From NCBI GenBank assembly GCA_002686955.1, contig NYZA01000066.1, positions 1 through 45,719 on the forward strand: 45,719 bases of DNA. Direction: 5' to 3'. The notes under the pieces are model-generated. The model had not been told where the DNA came from, searched no databases, and was given only the letters and a program-made list of their open reading frames with translations. This DNA is from Gemmatimonadota bacterium. GTDB lineage: Bacteria; GCA-2686955. The translations under genes and the position numbers were made by a program. The first letter of the stretch is position 1. Every line of letters begins with the position of its first letter. This document shows positions 42,985 through 45,719 of the stretch, piece by piece.

Positions 42985-43569
42985 ATGTCGAACGAAATCC
43001 CGATTGGAGCGATCCTTTGCGGCGGAGAAGCAAAGCGGCTAGGTGGCATCGACAAGGCGGCGATCGAGATTGATGGCGCCACTTTGGCATCGAGGGCGGT
43101 TGACTTGCTGCGCCCCCATTGCGAGGAGCTCATCGCACTGACCGGCCGACGAGAGAGCTTCCCCGTGGACGGGGTTCCGGTCGTTCGCGACCGTTTTCCG
43201 GGCCGAGGACCGCTCTCCGGGCTCGATGCCGCGTTTCGTTCTCGGCCAGGCCGGACCATCTTCCTTCTGGCCGTTGATCTGTGCGCGGTGCCGGTGAGTG
43301 TTGCCTCGCGCCTGATCGACGCCCTTCGCGAGCGGCCCGACGCCCCGGCGATTCTCCCAAGGACCCAGGCCCTCGTCCAGCCGGTGTTCGCGCTCTACCG
43401 GCCGGGTCTGGCGGATGAAGTCGAGTCGAGAATCGAAGCGGGTAGACCTCTGTCCATGCGCGAACTGGCGGAATTGGGCCATGCGGTCGATGTTCCTTAT
43501 CAGCCCGGTGTCTTTGCGGGGGTCAACCTGCCGGAAGATCTCGCGCGCCTTTCTCATCGGGGGAAGTAG
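42985..43569 (+). CDS. MobA-like nucleotidyltransferase
   Basis: 194 residues. N-terminal GAILCGGEAKRLGGIDKAAI is the nucleotide-binding loop of the MobA/CobY family, and the C-terminal FAGVNLPEDLARL corresponds to the NTPEDL motif of MobA. FLLAVDLCAVP supplies the metal-binding Asp. MobA adds GMP to molybdopterin; the structurally related CobY adds GMP to adenosylcobinamide phosphate. As the last gene of a cobalamin-riboswitch operon, a corrinoid role is possible, but the sequence leans to MobA. The molybdenum hydroxylase in this window gives MobA-type work too. Start ATG 42985 with GAGGAG 5 bases upstream, 8 bases after the lipoprotein stop. Confidence 0.82.
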   Translation: MSNEIPIGAILCGGEAKRLGGIDKAAIEIDGATLASRAVDLLRPHCEELIALTGRRESFPVDGVPVVRDRFPGRGPLSGLDAAFRSRPGRTIFLLAVDLCAVPVSVASRLIDALRERPDAPAILPRTQALVQPVFALYRPGLADEVESRIEAGRPLSMRELAELGHAVDVPYQPGVFAGVNLPEDLARLSHRGK

Positions 43570-43687
43570 TTCCTGTCGCGCCTCCATCAATCCGTTTACT
43601 CTTCTGGTTCAGTTGTCGCAGATACCGGTTGGCGGTGCATGAGGCAATCGAAAGCCCCACTGGGCCAAGGGCGGGAAATCGAGACCG

Positions 43688-45640
43688 ATGCAAACTAGAA
43701 GAGCGATCTCGACCGCGGTGCTGTGTTCGCTGTCGGCCATCAACGCCTCGGCCGGCACGAACACTTGGTCGTGGAATCCGGTCGCCGGTGTGAGCGTCAA
43801 CCAGGTGCTCGCATCGCCTCATTACGTCGAGCAGGCGTTTGCGGCCACCTACGGCGCGTCCATGCTACGCACCGATGACGGCGGCGCCTCCTGGACCAAT
43901 GTCTCTCCTCACGATCCCGACGGTCAGTGCATAGCGCTTTCTCCAGGGCAGCCAGAGACGATCTTCTTGGGCACCGAAGGGAGCGGAGTGTTCAGAACGA
44001 CCGATGGGGGGGGGACGTGGGAGCGGAAGTCGGAAGGGCTTCGGCGAAGCTACATCTTGTCATTGGTAGCCGATCCGGAATCATCGGAGCGCCTCTACGT
44101 CGGCGTGCAGGGTGCGGGAGCGTACCGATTGAGCTCCTGGTCCGACCCGTGGAGAAACCTCTCCGAGAGCTGGATGCGCCAAGAGAGCTTGTTCGAGCTC
44201 GATCTCGACGCCTCGAACGACCGGCTGATGGCCCTGGGCAGGACGGCCGGCCTGATGGTCGGCGCCGTCGGCGCTGGGTGGAATGAGCGTTCGAGCCCCG
44301 GCCAGCCTATTCGCGCCCTCGCAACCCACCCACGCACCGATGGCACATTGCTGATCGGGGGCGACGGTGCCTTCGTGTCGTTCGATGAGGGGCTTCGTTG
44401 GACCAACGTATCGGGCGGACTCGGCGGGCAGACGGTCTACTGCCTCGCGGCGGACACAGGCGATACGAACCGTTTCTACGCCGGCACCTTGGGCGAGGTC
44501 GCGGTCTTCGATTCCGACGATCTGATCTGGCAACGTTTCCCCTGCGGCGATCCTCGACACATAGTGAACACCCTCTCGGTCTCACCGATCGACCCGAGTA
44601 TCATATGGGCGGGTGTCGAGGGGGACGGCGTCTATCGTTCGACCGACTCCGGAGAAACCTGGGACCTGAGGAGCACGGGCCTTCCCAATGTCGCCTGCGT
44701 TTCGATGGTGGTAGATCCGGATGACGATCGAATCGCTCTCGCGGGTGCTTATCATGGCGGCGTCTACCGAACGATCGATGCCGGCCACACCTGGGAGCTG
44801 CTCCCCTCGCCCGCGAATCACTGGAGGATCGTTCGCGATCTTGCGCTCGATCCGATGAATCCGACGATAGTTTACGCAGCCGTCATGCCGGATGGACTCT
44901 GGCGATCGGTCGAGGGTGATACCTCGTGGACCAGGCTGTTTCCGTCCGACCCGAAACCGGAGTTTCGAGATGCTTGCACGGCGGTTCTCCTCGACGTGAC
45001 CGATCCCGATCGCGTCCTTGTCGGAACCTACGGCAACGGAGTATTTCGCTCGGTGGACGGCGCACTCAACTGGAGTTACGTAGGTCTCGATGGGGAATCG
45101 ATTTGGGCCCTGGAGCAAGATCCCTTCGATCCGAATCACTTGTTGGCGGGGAGCTATCACGGGGTCCACAGCTCGGTCGATGGTGGTTGGAACTGGACGA
45201 CGACCTCCGGTGATTTCTCCATTCGTTGCATTGCGTTCGATCAAGAGGTTCCGGGCGCGGTGTTCGCCACGACCAGATCCGACGGTGTCTTGCTGAGCAG
45301 CGACGGGGGTAAGAGCTGGTCGCAAGATCCCTCGACGATCGACGATCTCGAGAATCTCTGGGGCGTGGCCGTCGTGCGAACCAGGATGGATCGGCGCATT
45401 CTGGTCGTCGGGACTTATCGAAACGGAATGGCGCACAGGGAGCTCGACCCCGAACTCGATTCGGGCTGGATCTGGTGGAACGAGGGACTGGAGGCCGATC
45501 TTTCGAGAGAACTCGCGATCGGGTCGCTCCAAAACGGTAGGATATATGTTGCATTTGATGGCGGCGGAGTCGGATCGATCCTTCCTTCGGAGCTCCCCCT
45601 GCCCATCGATGGTGAGATCGTCGATCCGCCTACCTACTAG
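43688..45640 (+). CDS. Secreted BNR/sortilin-type beta-propeller protein
   Basis: 650 residues, signal peptide at the N-terminus (ISTAVLCSLSAINASAG). At least six Asp-box repeats are visible: RTDDGGASWTNV, RTTDGGGTWERK, RSTDSGETWDLR, RTIDAGHTWELL, HSSVDGGWNWTT and LSSDGGKSWSQD. Their spacing fits a large 10-bladed VPS10/sortilin-like propeller. No FlgD-like module at the end. It starts 118 bp after the MobA-like gene; whether it belongs to the cobalamin operon is unclear because the gap is wide. Role unknown. Confidence 0.85.
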   Translation: MQTRRAISTAVLCSLSAINASAGTNTWSWNPVAGVSVNQVLASPHYVEQAFAATYGASMLRTDDGGASWTNVSPHDPDGQCIALSPGQPETIFLGTEGSGVFRTTDGGGTWERKSEGLRRSYILSLVADPESSERLYVGVQGAGAYRLSSWSDPWRNLSESWMRQESLFELDLDASNDRLMALGRTAGLMVGAVGAGWNERSSPGQPIRALATHPRTDGTLLIGGDGAFVSFDEGLRWTNVSGGLGGQTVYCLAADTGDTNRFYAGTLGEVAVFDSDDLIWQRFPCGDPRHIVNTLSVSPIDPSIIWAGVEGDGVYRSTDSGETWDLRSTGLPNVACVSMVVDPDDDRIALAGAYHGGVYRTIDAGHTWELLPSPANHWRIVRDLALDPMNPTIVYAAVMPDGLWRSVEGDTSWTRLFPSDPKPEFRDACTAVLLDVTDPDRVLVGTYGNGVFRSVDGALNWSYVGLDGESIWALEQDPFDPNHLLAGSYHGVHSSVDGGWNWTTTSGDFSIRCIAFDQEVPGAVFATTRSDGVLLSSDGGKSWSQDPSTIDDLENLWGVAVVRTRMDRRILVVGTYRNGMAHRELDPELDSGWIWWNEGLEADLSRELAIGSLQNGRIYVAFDGGGVGSILPSELPLPIDGEIVDPPTY

Positions 45641-45719
45641 CCCGCATTTCTCACCAACTTTCGTCGCGAGGCGGCTCAGATTCGTGCCCTGGCGGTGCTT
45701 CGCACCGTTTCGCGCGGAG

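Noticed and set aside
1-45719. CRISPR array, phage or plasmid origin.
   Set aside because: No regularly spaced direct repeats, phage structural genes, integrase or replication initiator were found.

Overview
The window looks like a chromosomal segment of an uncultivated, GC-rich, Gram-negative bacterium of the FCB superphylum, most like Candidatus Eisenbacteria. This placement is inference from style. Several secreted proteins end in the FlgD-like Ig module with an Asn-Pro-Phe-Asn-Pro type entry motif. Secreted beta-propellers and right-handed beta-helices are abundant, and a carboxypeptidase-regulatory-domain TonB receptor is present. There is no 16S gene to settle it.

Layout. 1-7.6 kb: the end of a beta-helix protein, an orphan ABC ATPase, a secreted unknown, an APC permease fused to EIIA-like and RCK_C domains, then endonuclease IV and MurJ. 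7.7-17.2 kb: a five-gene minus-strand operon transcribed as a fused XdhD-type molybdenum hydroxylase, an SsnA-type amidohydrolase, two fold-type II PLP enzymes and a TPR-containing hybrid histidine kinase. It is bounded by two gene remnants, a PIN/VapC C-terminus at 7.6 kb and a PiT phosphate permease C-terminus at 17.4 kb. 17.6-17.7 kb: four consecutive stem-loops, each presenting a run of 6-8 G (C on the other strand) in its loop, which I cannot assign to a known element. 17.8-21.2 kb: uridine kinase, a DUF302 remnant, a DoxX/MauE-rhodanese pair and a secreted propeller.

21.2-25.2 kb is a redox/NO-flavoured cluster: a TetR regulator fused to two DUF2249-like domains, a polytopic His-rich membrane protein and a redoxin run leftward, and a hemerythrin runs rightward. 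A perfect 18-bp dyad lies in the divergent gap. The redoxin is split by an in-frame TGA exactly where the first CxxC cysteine belongs, followed at the right distance by a hairpin fitting the bacterial SECIS pattern. I read it as one selenoprotein (U-x-x-C).

25.2-35.5 kb holds a sulfotransferase, ribosomal protein S21, a glycosyltransferase, a CapK/PaaK-like adenylating enzyme, a large beta-helix protein, a lamin-tail-domain protein and alkaline phosphatase. 36.5-43.6 kb is an operon headed by a cobalamin riboswitch whose expression platform appears to hide the first ribosome binding site. It encodes a secreted propeller, a YncE-like propeller, a TonB-dependent receptor, a propeller lipoprotein paralogous to the second gene, and a MobA-like nucleotidyltransferase. 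This resembles the Bacteroides BtuB/BtuG corrinoid capture arrangement. The window ends with a BNR/sortilin-type secreted propeller.

Three copies of a small palindromic MITE-like repeat (1.26, about 4.8 and 26.2 kb) are scattered between genes. The best candidates for something new are the selenocysteine redoxin, the G/C-loop hairpin array, the riboswitch-controlled propeller operon, and the XdhD-SsnA-PLP-kinase operon with broken genes at both ends.
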